A stretch of DNA of 64,000 nucleotides from Fimbriimonas sp. (GTDB lineage: Bacteria > Armatimonadota > Fimbriimonadia > Fimbriimonadales > Fimbriimonadaceae), in NCBI GenBank assembly GCA_031292555.1, contig JARLGV010000063.1, positions 1 through 64,000 of the forward strand, in the 5' to 3' direction. The notes beneath the pieces are model-generated. The model did no database searches. It saw only the letters and a program-made list of their open reading frames with translations, and was not told the origin of the DNA. The position numbers and the translations under genes were made by a program. Below, piece after piece: positions 52,132 through 60,880 of the stretch; within the stretch, counting starts at the first letter, position 1, and each line of letters starts with the position of its first letter.

Positions 52132-53389
52132 ATTGGATCGGTTTGATGTCGTGGTGGTCGGCGCCGGGCCAGCCGGTCTTGCTGCAGCGAACGCTGCCGC
52201 CGGCTTCGGCGCTCGAGTTGCCCTGATCGACGAGAATGAGCTTCCGGGCGGACAGATCTATCGTGCTTCTCGGGGATCGATCAGCGCTTCAGTCAGGGAA
52301 GTGATTGAGGACCTTTCGAAGAAAAGCGTTGTTCGGTTCGATGGCTCGACCGTCTTCGAAGCACCTTCAGACGGTGTTCTCAGGTTGTGGGGTCCTCGCG
52401 GCACTCAGGATATCGGCTATCGGAGTCTTGTGTTGGCGGTCGGCGGGCGAGAGCTATTTCTCCCGTTTCCCGGATGGACGCTTCCCAATGCGATGGGAAT
52501 CGGCGGGCTGCAGGCCCTAGTCAAGGCTGGATTGGACGTTCGAGAGAAGCGCGTTGTGGTCGCCGGCACCGGTCCGTTGCTGTTAGCTGTTGGCGCCTAT
52601 TTGCTGGAGCATGGAGCACGGGTGCCGATTATCCTGGAGCAGGCGCCACTCAAAGACCTTGCGTTGTTCGGCGCCGGCCTGGTCAGGTACCCGGCAAAGA
52701 TCGGTCAAGGGATTAGCCTGGGAAGACACATCGCCACGCGGCTGCGAGCGGGGGCGTGGGTCGAACGTGCGGAAGGTTCTAGAGCGGTTGAATCGGTTAC
52801 CTGGCGGAAGGGGGGCAAGTCCTTCCAGACCGAGTGCGACTTCCTGGCATGTGCCTATGGATTCGTTCCAAACGTCGAACTGCCTCAGCTCTTGGGCTGC
52901 GAGATTCAAGACGGTTTCGTGAAGGTCGACGATCAGCAGTTGACTTCCGTAAAGGGCGTCTTCTGCGCAGGGGAGCCGACCGGCATCGGCGGAGTGGACC
53001 TCTCGCAAGTCGAGGGGCGCATCGCAGGGTTGGTGGCCATCGGTCAAGACGATCAAGCGGAGGCGCTGTTCGGCAAGAGAGAAAGCTGGAAGAGGTTTGC
53101 CCGTTCCATGGACCGAGCATTTGCATTGAGACACGAGTTGATGGAACTGTCGACGCCCGACACGATAGTGTGCCGGTGCGAAGATGTGAGGGCAGGCGAC
53201 CTTGTCGCCTGGGAGTCGTCGAGGACGGCCAAACTGCAGACGCGCTGCGGCATGGGGCCGTGCCAAGGCCGAATCTGCGGTCCTGCTACGCAGAAGCTCT
53301 TTGGGTGGACGCAAGGCTCGGTTCGCCCTCCCCTTTCTCCCGTGCCGCTCTCGGCATTGGGACGGCCTTTGGACGAGATAGAAAACTAA
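52124..53389 (+). CDS. FAD/NAD(P)-dependent oxidoreductase subunit with C-terminal [2Fe-2S] domain
   Basis: From the ATG at 52124 the protein has 421 residues. Two dinucleotide sites are visible: FAD motif VVVGAGPAGLAAANAAAGFG at about 10-29 and a second Rossmann motif RVVVAGTGPLLLAVGAYLLE. The C-terminal domain contains VCRCEDVRAGDLVAWESSRT and CGMGPCQGRICG, a BFD-like iron-sulfur unit. This is the alpha-type subunit of heteromeric D-hydroxyproline dehydrogenase or opine oxidase. It overlaps the ferredoxin-like gene by 8 bp. The operon order FAD subunit, [2Fe-2S], alpha subunit, deaminase fits imino acid breakdown. Confidence 0.85.
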   Translation: MPELDRFDVVVVGAGPAGLAAANAAAGFGARVALIDENELPGGQIYRASRGSISASVREVIEDLSKKSVVRFDGSTVFEAPSDGVLRLWGPRGTQDIGYRSLVLAVGGRELFLPFPGWTLPNAMGIGGLQALVKAGLDVREKRVVVAGTGPLLLAVGAYLLEHGARVPIILEQAPLKDLALFGAGLVRYPAKIGQGISLGRHIATRLRAGAWVERAEGSRAVESVTWRKGGKSFQTECDFLACAYGFVPNVELPQLLGCEIQDGFVKVDDQQLTSVKGVFCAGEPTGIGGVDLSQVEGRIAGLVAIGQDDQAEALFGKRESWKRFARSMDRAFALRHELMELSTPDTIVCRCEDVRAGDLVAWESSRTAKLQTRCGMGPCQGRICGPATQKLFGWTQGSVRPPLSPVPLSALGRPLDEIEN

Positions 53390-53404
53390 CTGAGGAATGA
53401 AACT

Positions 53405-54295
53405 ATGAAGTGGACAGGTGTGATTCCGGCAATAACGACCCAATTCCATGACGACCTCACCGTCGATCATGGGGCAATCGCGAAACATGTGACGTGGCTG
53501 GTCGACAATGGATGTACGGGCATATTAGCTCTCGGCTCCCTTGGCGAAGGAGCGACGCTCCGGCATGACGAAAAGCTCGCGATCCTCTCGACGTGCGTCG
53601 AGACGATCGGAGATCGCGTGCCGGTGGTGGCAGGAATATCGGCTTTGAGCACCGCTGAGTCGATGCAACTGGCAAAGGACGCACAGGCCTTGGGATGTCA
53701 AGGACTGATGGTGCTTCCGGCCTACGTGTACAAAGGTGATTGGCGGGAAACACGAGCGCACTTCAACGCAGTGTTCCAGGCGACGTCGCTATCTTGCATG
53801 CTCTATAACAACCCCATCGCCTATGCAGTCGACGTATTGCCGGAGCAGTTGGCTGAACTGGCCGAGAGCAACGGTAACCTCCATTCGGTGAAGGAGTCGA
53901 GCACCGACGTTCGTCGGGTGACCGCTATTCGACATCTCCTTGGCGACAGGATGGCCATCTTCGTGGGAGTTGACGACCTCATCGTCGAAGCGATCCCAGC
54001 TGGAGCGGTCGGTTGGATTGCCGGACTCGTCAATGCGTTTCCAAAGGAATCGGTCGAGCTTTTCGACTTGTGCACGGAAGGACGCTTCGAGGAAGCATCC
54101 GTCCTCTATAAGTGGTTCCTTCCGCTCCTCAAACTCGACGTCGTCCCCAAATTCGTTCAGTTGATCAAGTTGACGCAGCAAGAAGTCGGGATGGGATCCG
54201 AGCGAGTACGCCCGCCACGATTGGAGTTGGTAGGACAGGAGCGAGAGCAGACGCTCGCCTTGATCCGCGACAGTCGAGCGGCTCGGTCGCTCTAG
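53405..54295 (+). CDS. DapA-family aldolase/deaminase, likely pyrroline-4-hydroxy-2-carboxylate deaminase
   Basis: The 296-residue TIM-barrel enzyme belongs to the dihydrodipicolinate synthase/N-acetylneuraminate lyase family. Schiff-base Lys163 is in SVKESSTD, and Tyr134 is in YNNP. GSLGEG replaces the usual GTTGE motif, which argues against true DapA. In hydroxyproline catabolism a family member deaminates pyrroline-4-hydroxy-2-carboxylate to 2-oxoglutarate semialdehyde, and the three dehydrogenase genes upstream support that role here. No epimerase or semialdehyde dehydrogenase gene is in the cluster. GAGGA precedes the ATG. Confidence 0.8.
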   Translation: MKWTGVIPAITTQFHDDLTVDHGAIAKHVTWLVDNGCTGILALGSLGEGATLRHDEKLAILSTCVETIGDRVPVVAGISALSTAESMQLAKDAQALGCQGLMVLPAYVYKGDWRETRAHFNAVFQATSLSCMLYNNPIAYAVDVLPEQLAELAESNGNLHSVKESSTDVRRVTAIRHLLGDRMAIFVGVDDLIVEAIPAGAVGWIAGLVNAFPKESVELFDLCTEGRFEEASVLYKWFLPLLKLDVVPKFVQLIKLTQQEVGMGSERVRPPRLELVGQEREQTLALIRDSRAARSL

Positions 54296-54792
54296 ATCGC
54301 AGTCGATTCTCGAACGACGGCAGAGGGATCGGCACAAGCCGGTTCCTCTGCCGTCGGGGATAGCGCTTCCAAGAGTTGGATCAGCAAATCGACTTGTCCG
54401 GCGCTAATCCCCCCCATGGCATTTCGGATACGATCGAGATGCGGGCGGTAGAGCTTATCGAACAACTGGTTGCCGTCGGGCGTTAGGTCCACATAGACGA
54501 AACGCCGATCCTCAATGTCTCTCGTGCGCTTTACCAGGCCTTGGCGTTCGAGATTGTCGACGACGATAGTGACGTTGCCTCCCGTCTTCAGAAGGAACTT
54601 CGCGATGTCTCGTTGTGCGAGCGGGCCGTGCAGGCGAAGCACTTTAAGGGTGCTGAACTGACTGGCGGTCAGTCCTTCGACCAACAATCCGCGACTTACC
54701 TCGGCATGGAGTGACTCGGCCGTGCGAATTAGCTTGACGTAAGCTGACACGACGAGGTCTTTTCCGTCTTGATCGGGGCAGTTATTGGACAT
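54292..54792 (-). CDS. MarR-family transcriptional regulator
   Basis: A 166-residue winged helix-turn-helix protein. The LVEGLTASQFSTLKVLRLHG helix, the recognition region QRDIAKFLLKTGGNVTIVVD, the NLERQGLVKRTRDIEDRRFV wing and the final dimerisation helix are typical MarR. MarR proteins usually repress and are released by a small ligand. It is convergent with the DapA-family gene (4-bp overlap), and the palindrome at 50661-50685 in the operon promoter is a likely target. Its own promoter is not obvious. Confidence 0.9.
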   Translation of the reverse strand: MSNNCPDQDGKDLVVSAYVKLIRTAESLHAEVSRGLLVEGLTASQFSTLKVLRLHGPLAQRDIAKFLLKTGGNVTIVVDNLERQGLVKRTRDIEDRRFVYVDLTPDGNQLFDKLYRPHLDRIRNAMGGISAGQVDLLIQLLEALSPTAEEPACADPSAVVRESTAI

Positions 54793-54872
54793 AGAGGTGA
54801 TGCGACGGAACGGTTCGTCTCACGCATTATGCCTCAAGTTCATGGCGATACCGGACCGGCATCGTCAAATCG

Positions 54873-54899
54873 GCGGTCGGATTCGCCGAATCCGACCGC
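54873..54899 (-). terminator. Hairpin terminator of the prepilin-lipoprotein unit
   Basis: GCGGTCGGATTCG (54873-54885) and CGAATCCGACCGC (54887-54899) are perfect 13-bp complements with one central base (physically a smaller loop). It lies 27 bp downstream of the stop of the minus-strand lipoprotein gene. Confidence 0.6.
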
Positions 54900-54925
54900 A
54901 TGCATTCAGGCGCAAAGGGCAGGAG

Positions 54926-55144
54926 TTACTTTTTGCCGCCCGCCTTGTCGACCCCGCCGGCCGTCATCTGGTGACCCTTCATCGCTTCCTTGAACTTGTC
55001 CTTCATTTCAGGGGTCCACCGGGCTGCTGCTTGTTGGGCAGCGTCCCTACTCGCTTGCGATTCAGGCGGGTCTGCAGGTTGGCCGCAGCCAACTAAAAGG
55101 ATGGACAAGGCAACGGGAACCGCGTACCTCAATCCTGCCACCAC
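54926..55144 (-). CDS. Small lipoprotein
   Basis: A 72-residue product with a lipoprotein signal ending SILLVGC (Cys20) followed by Gly and a charged helical stretch (DAAQQAAARWTPEMKDKFKE). It overlaps the end of the prepilin-like frame by 16 bp and is followed by a hairpin terminator. Short lipoproteins after prepilin genes recur in this phylum, in my recollection, but no function is known. Coding is supported by the lipobox and the overlap. Confidence 0.62.
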   Translation of the reverse strand: MVAGLRYAVPVALSILLVGCGQPADPPESQASRDAAQQAAARWTPEMKDKFKEAMKGHQMTAGGVDKAGGKK

Positions 55145-56056
55145 GTCACGCCCAGTGCTTCAGGCGATGCGACCCAGGTTTGGCAAGTGAAGCTCGAACC
55201 CAGAGGGAACCCGTCGCGCGGGAACGGAGCGACCGCCTCGTTCGGATCGGCGCAATAGAGAGCCACGCGATCCGTGAAACTCTTGGGAGAGGCGATGAGC
55301 GGAGTGTCCCCAAGACCGCCATAGCCCGTGTTGACTCCGCCCTTCCAGGCATAGTTCTTGGCACTCGTGTCGGCGTGAACGACAACGACTCGACCACCGA
55401 AGTAGATACTGCTGTTCTGACCCATTCCTGTGGTCGGGTTGACGAGAGAGAAGCTGTCGAAGAACCAGCCGTCGCCGCCACCTATCGTCATACGGGGAGT
55501 GTCGTAGCTATTCCCGAACTCCATCAACGCCGAAGGGTTTACGATCTCGGACTCGGATCGTCCGGTCATATAGCGGACAGCCGTCGAACCGTTATAGCTT
55601 CGACTTCGGCAGCCCTGATCCGAACCACCGTCGATGCACTTCTCGGTCTCGAGCATGGCGCCTCCGGAGCGAATCTCCCAACCCCAGTTATAGCCAAAGT
55701 CCTGCCGGTCGTAGTTCGTTCGGCGTGTTGTAGTACTGGGTGCCACCCGTCATGGCATTCCGATATCCGCCCGCCCAGACCTTGCCGCTCTTGATGTAGT
55801 TTGCCATTGTGCATGGCGGATCGCCTCCACACCCGTTAATGGAGCCGTCGGCGTCGTCGTAGATCGACGGAAAGCGGTCATCGAAGTCAACGACATAGAT
55901 CTGGGAAGCAGTTCCGATCTGTTTTGCGTTGCTGAGACACGCGGTCTTCTTGGCCGCTGCCTTAGCCTGAGCAAATACCGGAAACAAAACGGCGGCGAGA
56001 ATCGCGATTATGGCGATAACGACGAGGAGTTCAATTAGAGTAAACGCTTTACGCAT
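55129..56056 (-). pseudogene. Prepilin-like protein gene with a frameshift
   Basis: The 5' part (from the ATG at 56056) encodes [20 protein letters not shown] and [20 protein letters not shown], the typical prepilin start. It reads to about 55716 ([11 protein letters not shown]). The 3' part lies in another frame, resuming at [20 protein letters not shown] and continuing to GVTWWQD at 55129. The switch falls at the CGAACGAAC sequence near 55713-55722; removing one base restores a 309-residue protein. No slippery sequence or stimulatory structure was noticed, so a recent mutation or a sequence error is likelier than programmed frameshifting. Confidence 0.75.
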
Positions 56057-56326
56057 GGTCAAGTCCTTGAGACCTCGCAACGTAGCAAGCTGTCAGTTTA
56101 TCGATCGTTTATCCACGTTGTTAAGAGATGCGAATCAACCTTTAGTATCTATTAAGGCTCTTATCGATGCCAATAGGAATTCTGTACTTTAGGCTCTTCT
56201 GTCATGAGCATCGGTGAAAACCGTAAAAATGCTTGGTGTATGGTACTTCGTGTCTGATTGGTGGCTGCTACATAGGCACTCCTTCTGGCACGTGCGATCG
56301 TAGCCGTGGGAGGCATAGCTGGGCGG

Positions 56327-56332
56327 TAAGCT
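56327..56332 (+). promoter_or_regulatory. -10 box, leaderless promoter of the aldo/keto reductase gene
   Basis: TAAGCT is followed by ACGGGA and the ATG at 56339. The 56057-56338 gap holds otherwise nothing recognisable. Confidence 0.45.
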
Positions 56333-56338
56333 ACGGGA

Positions 56339-57331
56339 ATGATCCACGAATTTAGCTCGAATCGCTACGAGGGGATGCACTATCGACGATGCGGTCGAAG
56401 CGGCCTAAAGCTGCCGGCCATATCGCTTGGCGCCTGGGAGACGTTCGGAGGATATCGTGATGCAGTTGTGGCGAAGGAGTGCCTGTTCCGAGCGTTCGAC
56501 CTTGGAATCACGCACTTCGATCTTGCCAACAACTATGGGACGCCTCCGGGCAACGCCGAGACGGTTTGTGGAGAGATCGTCAAAGAGATGCCGCGGGATG
56601 AATTGATCATTTCGAGCAAGGCTGGCTACTTCATGTGGCCTGGACCTTACGGCGAGTGGGGTTCGAAGAAATACATCGTAGCAAGCTGCAATCAGTCGCT
56701 GAAGCGGATGGGGCTTGAGTATTTCGACATTTTCTACTCTCACCGCTTCGATCCGGATACGCCACTGGAAGAGACGATGGAAGCACTGAATCTGCTCGTC
56801 CAGCAGGGGAAGGCCCTGTATATCGGCATCAGCAGTTACAGCGGAGCGGCAACCAATGAGTCGGTTGGGATCATGAAAGAGAAGGGATACTCCCCAATCA
56901 CGATCCATCAGCCCTTCTACAATATGTTCGGCCGGGGAATCGAGAAGGACCTTGTGCCAGTGGCCGGACGGCAGGGAATCGGGATAATCCCGTTCTGCCC
57001 ACTCGCGAGTGGTTTATTGACGGACAAATACCTACGGGGAGATATCCCCGCCCATAGCCGGGCCGCCGAGAGATGGGGCGAAGAATGGGTAAGGAAGAAC
57101 CTGAATCCCGAGCGAATGTCAGCGTTGGCCACGCTAAACGGAATGGCGCATGATCGCGAACAGACTCTCGCCCAGATGGCGCTCGCATGGACGCTGCGTC
57201 TGCCCGAGATCACCAGTGCCCTAATCGGCGCCAGTTCGGTGACGCAAATCGAAGAGAACGTTGCCGCACTCAAGAACCTTTACTTCAGCGAAGCCGAGCT
57301 CAAGCGGATCGACGAACTGGTTCCGGCTTAG
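56339..57331 (+). CDS. Aldo/keto reductase, YghZ-like
   Basis: A 330-residue TIM-barrel oxidoreductase using NADPH. The catalytic tetrad is D61 (THFDLANNYG), Y66, K94 (ISSKAGY) and H135 (IFYSHRFDPD). The sequence MHYRRCGRSGLKLPAISLGAWETFGG and the late SSVTQIEENVAAL match the YghZ/L-glyceraldehyde-3-phosphate reductase group, which also reduces methylglyoxal. The ATG at 56339 adds 12 residues to the family start MHYRR; the -10 box supports the longer form. It is a single-gene unit. Confidence 0.88.
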   Translation: MIHEFSSNRYEGMHYRRCGRSGLKLPAISLGAWETFGGYRDAVVAKECLFRAFDLGITHFDLANNYGTPPGNAETVCGEIVKEMPRDELIISSKAGYFMWPGPYGEWGSKKYIVASCNQSLKRMGLEYFDIFYSHRFDPDTPLEETMEALNLLVQQGKALYIGISSYSGAATNESVGIMKEKGYSPITIHQPFYNMFGRGIEKDLVPVAGRQGIGIIPFCPLASGLLTDKYLRGDIPAHSRAAERWGEEWVRKNLNPERMSALATLNGMAHDREQTLAQMALAWTLRLPEITSALIGASSVTQIEENVAALKNLYFSEAELKRIDELVPA

Positions 57332-57534
57332 GCCAATGGATCGCTCGATAGAGATCGCGAACATTCTGGGTCGCTGCTCCCGACGTCTATGCCGCTAAAT
57401 ACCGCCTGCGATTGCGGAGGTTTTGCGGTGGCTGTCCATGCCCATCGGGGGCTTTGAACGGACGTCGTAGCACAGGTCCATAGGTTTGGAAATCCGAATA
57501 CAACTCGATACTTGCGCCAGTTGTCCGATTCGAA

Positions 57535-57540
57535 TACTAT
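57535..57540 (+). promoter_or_regulatory. Promoter of the DUF4287 gene, leaderless
   Basis: TACTAT is followed by GCATCG and the ATG at 57547. A weak -35 match, TTGCGC (57512-57517), stands 17 bases upstream. Confidence 0.5.
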
Positions 57541-57546
57541 GCATCG

Positions 57547-58116
57547 ATGCTCAAACGACCTGAAGAACAGCTTGCTGAGATGATTACGAACCTGAAGGAC
57601 AAGACGGGAAGGACGCTGGACGAGTGGTTCGAGGTGGTGAAAGCGGCCGGCCACGTAAAGCACGGCCAGATAATGGGTTTCGTCAAGTCCGAGTACGGCG
57701 TCAGCCACGGATTCGCAAACCAGATCGCTTTGCGGTGCGTGGAGATGCTGAATCCGGCGTCCTCGGGTGTAGCCGAGGATCCGATTGATGCCATGTTCGC
57801 CGGTCCCAAATCGGCGATGAAGCCGATATACGATGCTGTCTTGGCCAAGATCCAGTCGTTCGGTTCCGATATCGACCTCTCTCCAAAGAAGGGGTACGTG
57901 AGCGTTCGTAGATCCAAGCAGTTCGCGATTTTGCAGCCCTCAACCGCGGCCCGGCTAGATGTCGGCATTAACCTCAAGGGCGTCGAGCCGACCGGGAAAC
58001 TAGAAGCATCGGGCAGCTTCAACGCGATGCTTTCGCACCGGGTCCGCGTAGCCTCGCTGGAAGACTTGGACGACCAACTTGTTGGTTGGCTCAAACAGGC
58101 ATACGACGCGGCATAG
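57547..58116 (+). CDS. DUF4287 and DUF5655 domain protein
   Basis: The 189-residue protein has an N-terminal DUF4287 domain (about 1-60: EQLAEMITNLKDKTGRTLDE, HGQIMGFVKSEYGVSHGFAN) and a C-terminal DUF5655 domain (about 85-188: IYDAVLAKIQSFGSDIDLSP, SVRRSKQFAILQPSTAARLD). Both are common in soil bacteria and their biochemical role is unknown; DUF5655 is often fused to predicted nucleic acid or nuclease-linked modules. It is a single-gene unit with a likely leaderless transcript. Confidence 0.85.
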   Translation: MLKRPEEQLAEMITNLKDKTGRTLDEWFEVVKAAGHVKHGQIMGFVKSEYGVSHGFANQIALRCVEMLNPASSGVAEDPIDAMFAGPKSAMKPIYDAVLAKIQSFGSDIDLSPKKGYVSVRRSKQFAILQPSTAARLDVGINLKGVEPTGKLEASGSFNAMLSHRVRVASLEDLDDQLVGWLKQAYDAA

Positions 58117-58186
58117 GTCGTTCGTGGATATTTGGTGTGCCTAGTGGGCGCACCTGCGAATGAGATAAGTTGAGTTACTCGTGCCC

Positions 58187-60661
58187 ATGAAGTCCCTTTT
58201 ACTTGCCTCCGTTCTCTTTACTTTCCATCCGTTCGTAGTTTTGGCCCAAAGCCTGAGCGATATGACTTCTCCCGAAATCGACGATCCGGCAAAGGAGTGG
58301 TGCTTCCTGGCGAAGTCCACGACCGTTATTGGCGTGCCGTACCAGCCCGACGTCACTCAGGTGACGTTCGATGGGGCTCTCTTCACTCGGTCGGCGGAGC
58401 TTTGCTTCTTCTGGGGCGAGCAGCGTCGGCCGATTCTGGCGCGCCAGAAGACGTTCCTCGACGGCTGGATGCCGATCGTCGAATACGAATGGCAGGACGG
58501 CGACCTGCGCTATGGGTACGAAGCGTTCGCACAGACACTTGAGGGTGAAGACACGTCGAACTCCGTCAATTTCGCGCGTATCCGTGTCACTAACCAAGGG
58601 AAAGAATCCCACTATTGCACCGTCACAGCGGCCCTCCGGCACCGGCTGGACGACTCTCGCTTTGGCGGAGGCGGATTCGACGCCGCAAGCGACTATGTGA
58701 ACAGGGGCTTTGGCGCATACCGAAACGGCGATCTGATCTATTGCTTTCCGTCTCAGGGCTTGCAGTCCCCCAACCCAGAGACGTTCCATCCGAATGACGC
58801 GGCTGCTTTGTTTGGCGGTGCGTCGTACAGGCGGCTGCTCGATCCCGGGCAAGCCACCGAATTCGACTTCACGATGCCCCGGGTTCCGGTTCATCCTGCC
58901 GAAGCCCGATACCTAGCCAAGCTGAAGAAGGCCGATTACGGCACAATGCGCAAACGAACTATCGATTTCTGGAAGCAAGCGGTCATCGGCCACACCGAAT
59001 TCCGGATTCCGGAGGCACGCGTGCAGAACGCTCAGCGGGCCAGTCTTGTGCACATGATGCTGGCCACTCGCGAACGAGACGGGAAGCGTTTCCAAACCGA
59101 CGGTCTTCCTTATCCGGACCTCTTCCTCACTTCCAACGTTCAGGCTGAGATGGCCTATGACTTTCTGGGTCGTCCGCACGACTACGAGGGCTCGCTCGAT
59201 GAGGTCCTGGCTCGACAGGGAACACAAGGGATCTTTATGGATACGAGCCTGCCCCAGAATGCGGAGCCTCTCATCGCAGCCCAAGGGCAAACCCTTCACG
59301 CGCTGAGCTACCACTATCTGCTCACTCACGACGACAAGTTCGCCCGTCGGGTATATCCAGCAGTCGCCAAAGGAGTTCGGTGGATCATCGAGGCCCAACA
59401 CAAGGACAAGTACGGTCTTATGCCTCCCTCATGGCCTTACGACAATGAGATGATCCTGGGCCGGTATACGTCCCACAACCTGTGGTGTCTCTTGGGCCTG
59501 CGGTCGGCCATCCGAATGGCGCGAGACCTCGGTGAGCTAGAGGATGCCGCGGACTGGACGGCATTCGAGGAGCAGTATTCGAAGTCGATCGTAAGAGCGC
59601 TCCACGCTAGCGCTCTGCCGGACGGGTCGGTGCCGCCCGGCCTTTACGACTACAAGACCGGCAACGCGGCGCGTGCGGGGTTCAAGGAGTACCAGACCAA
59701 CCAGGACTGGGAGAACATGCTTCTTGTGGCGCCGACCGAGGTTTTGTCGCCCGACGATCCGCTGTTGGCGGAGACTCTGGATCGGCTGCACCGTGACAAA
59801 TTTCGAGAAGGCGTGATGACCTATCGAAACGGCCAGCACCTTCACCAGTACATCACGACGAACGTGTTGGAGCAAGAGATGGCCATCGGCCGGCAAGAGC
59901 AGGCGCTGATCGACCTCTACCACGTGCTCCTGCATTGCGGGTCGACCCATGAGGGATTCGAGAACTTGGTCGAGCCGTGGACTCGTCAAGTCAACCTGGA
60001 CTGCCCTCCGCCCCACGCCTGGGCAGCCATGAAGACGGCGCTCGTCATTCGCAACGCCCTGATTGTGGAGCGTGGTGGCAAAGCGGGATTGCACGAGGAA
60101 CAACGGGAGTTGCACCTCTTCTCGCTGCTGTCTCCCGCCTGGGTGACACCCGGCACTGAGGTCGGGTTTCGAAACGCTCCTTGCGAGATGGGTTCGTTGA
60201 GTGCCTCGATGAGGTTCACCTCGCATGGGGCGGACTTGAAGCTCGACGCACATTGGAGGAAGGCGCCAAAGGCGGTTGTCGTTCACATCCCTTGGTTCGT
60301 CGAAGCCCGGTCCTATGAGATCGGCGGCAAAATTACGACGGTGAAACCGGCGACCGAGGTGATCCGCCTAGATCCATCCGACCGACAAGCCTATATCGAA
60401 TGGCGCATCAAGCCCGGGCTTGGGATGAACGCATTGCAAAACCTACTTCTTGCCTATCGAAGAGAGCCGGGCTTTAGACTCGTAGACGGCGAAGGATTGG
60501 TGACGCCGGGGCGGGAAGGCATCCTATCTGATGCCGAGAAGGCGTTGCCTCCGTCGCCGCTCAGCTTTACCACGGTATTGAAAGCGTACGAGATCGAGTA
60601 TCGCCGCCGGTTTGATGAGTTCGTCAAGAAAGGAGGCCGTCCGCTAAGGATCGGGAGTTGA
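58187..60661 (+). CDS. Secreted glycosidase-like protein with (alpha/alpha)6 fold
   Basis: From the ATG at 58187 the protein has 824 residues, with signal peptide MKSLLLASVLFTFHPFVVLA. The N-terminal part is beta-rich (IGVPYQPDVTQVTFDGALFT, VNFARIRVTNQGKESHYCTV). The central part is rich in helix pairs with aromatic and acidic residues (YDNEMILGRYTSHNLWCLLG; GLYDYKTGNAARAGFKEYQT; STHEGFENLVEPWTRQVNLD), like the six-hairpin glycosidases that include alpha-L-rhamnosidases and trehalase-like enzymes. The family was not fixed. A GTG at 58181 is possible. It probably attacks plant or bacterial polysaccharide outside the cell. Confidence 0.65.
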   Translation: MKSLLLASVLFTFHPFVVLAQSLSDMTSPEIDDPAKEWCFLAKSTTVIGVPYQPDVTQVTFDGALFTRSAELCFFWGEQRRPILARQKTFLDGWMPIVEYEWQDGDLRYGYEAFAQTLEGEDTSNSVNFARIRVTNQGKESHYCTVTAALRHRLDDSRFGGGGFDAASDYVNRGFGAYRNGDLIYCFPSQGLQSPNPETFHPNDAAALFGGASYRRLLDPGQATEFDFTMPRVPVHPAEARYLAKLKKADYGTMRKRTIDFWKQAVIGHTEFRIPEARVQNAQRASLVHMMLATRERDGKRFQTDGLPYPDLFLTSNVQAEMAYDFLGRPHDYEGSLDEVLARQGTQGIFMDTSLPQNAEPLIAAQGQTLHALSYHYLLTHDDKFARRVYPAVAKGVRWIIEAQHKDKYGLMPPSWPYDNEMILGRYTSHNLWCLLGLRSAIRMARDLGELEDAADWTAFEEQYSKSIVRALHASALPDGSVPPGLYDYKTGNAARAGFKEYQTNQDWENMLLVAPTEVLSPDDPLLAETLDRLHRDKFREGVMTYRNGQHLHQYITTNVLEQEMAIGRQEQALIDLYHVLLHCGSTHEGFENLVEPWTRQVNLDCPPPHAWAAMKTALVIRNALIVERGGKAGLHEEQRELHLFSLLSPAWVTPGTEVGFRNAPCEMGSLSASMRFTSHGADLKLDAHWRKAPKAVVVHIPWFVEARSYEIGGKITTVKPATEVIRLDPSDRQAYIEWRIKPGLGMNALQNLLLAYRREPGFRLVDGEGLVTPGREGILSDAEKALPPSPLSFTTVLKAYEIEYRRRFDEFVKKGGRPLRIGS

Positions 60662-60724
60662 CCGCGTATTGGGTTGATACCGGAATCCGAGTCCGGCCAT
60701 CACCCGGCTTTGCCGCAATTCATG

Positions 60725-60753
60725 TTCCCAATTGGAAAAACCTCCGCTATAAT
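60725..60753 (+). promoter_or_regulatory. Possible sigma-70-type promoter before the ankyrin gene
   Basis: TATAAT at 60748-60753 with TTCCCA at 60725-60730, spacing 17. It lies about 128 bases before the ATG at 60881, so this gene would have a normal leader, in line with its strong ribosome site. Confidence 0.4.
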
Positions 60754-60880
60754 GTCTTTCGGCGCGAAGGGTGCCTCCGGGTCTGCGGAAAGGGTTGAAT
60801 CCACCTCCACATTTTGCTGAACGACGCACGCCTTTGTGCAGCCTGATCGCGGACCTCGGGCGAAATGCATGGAGGTACCT

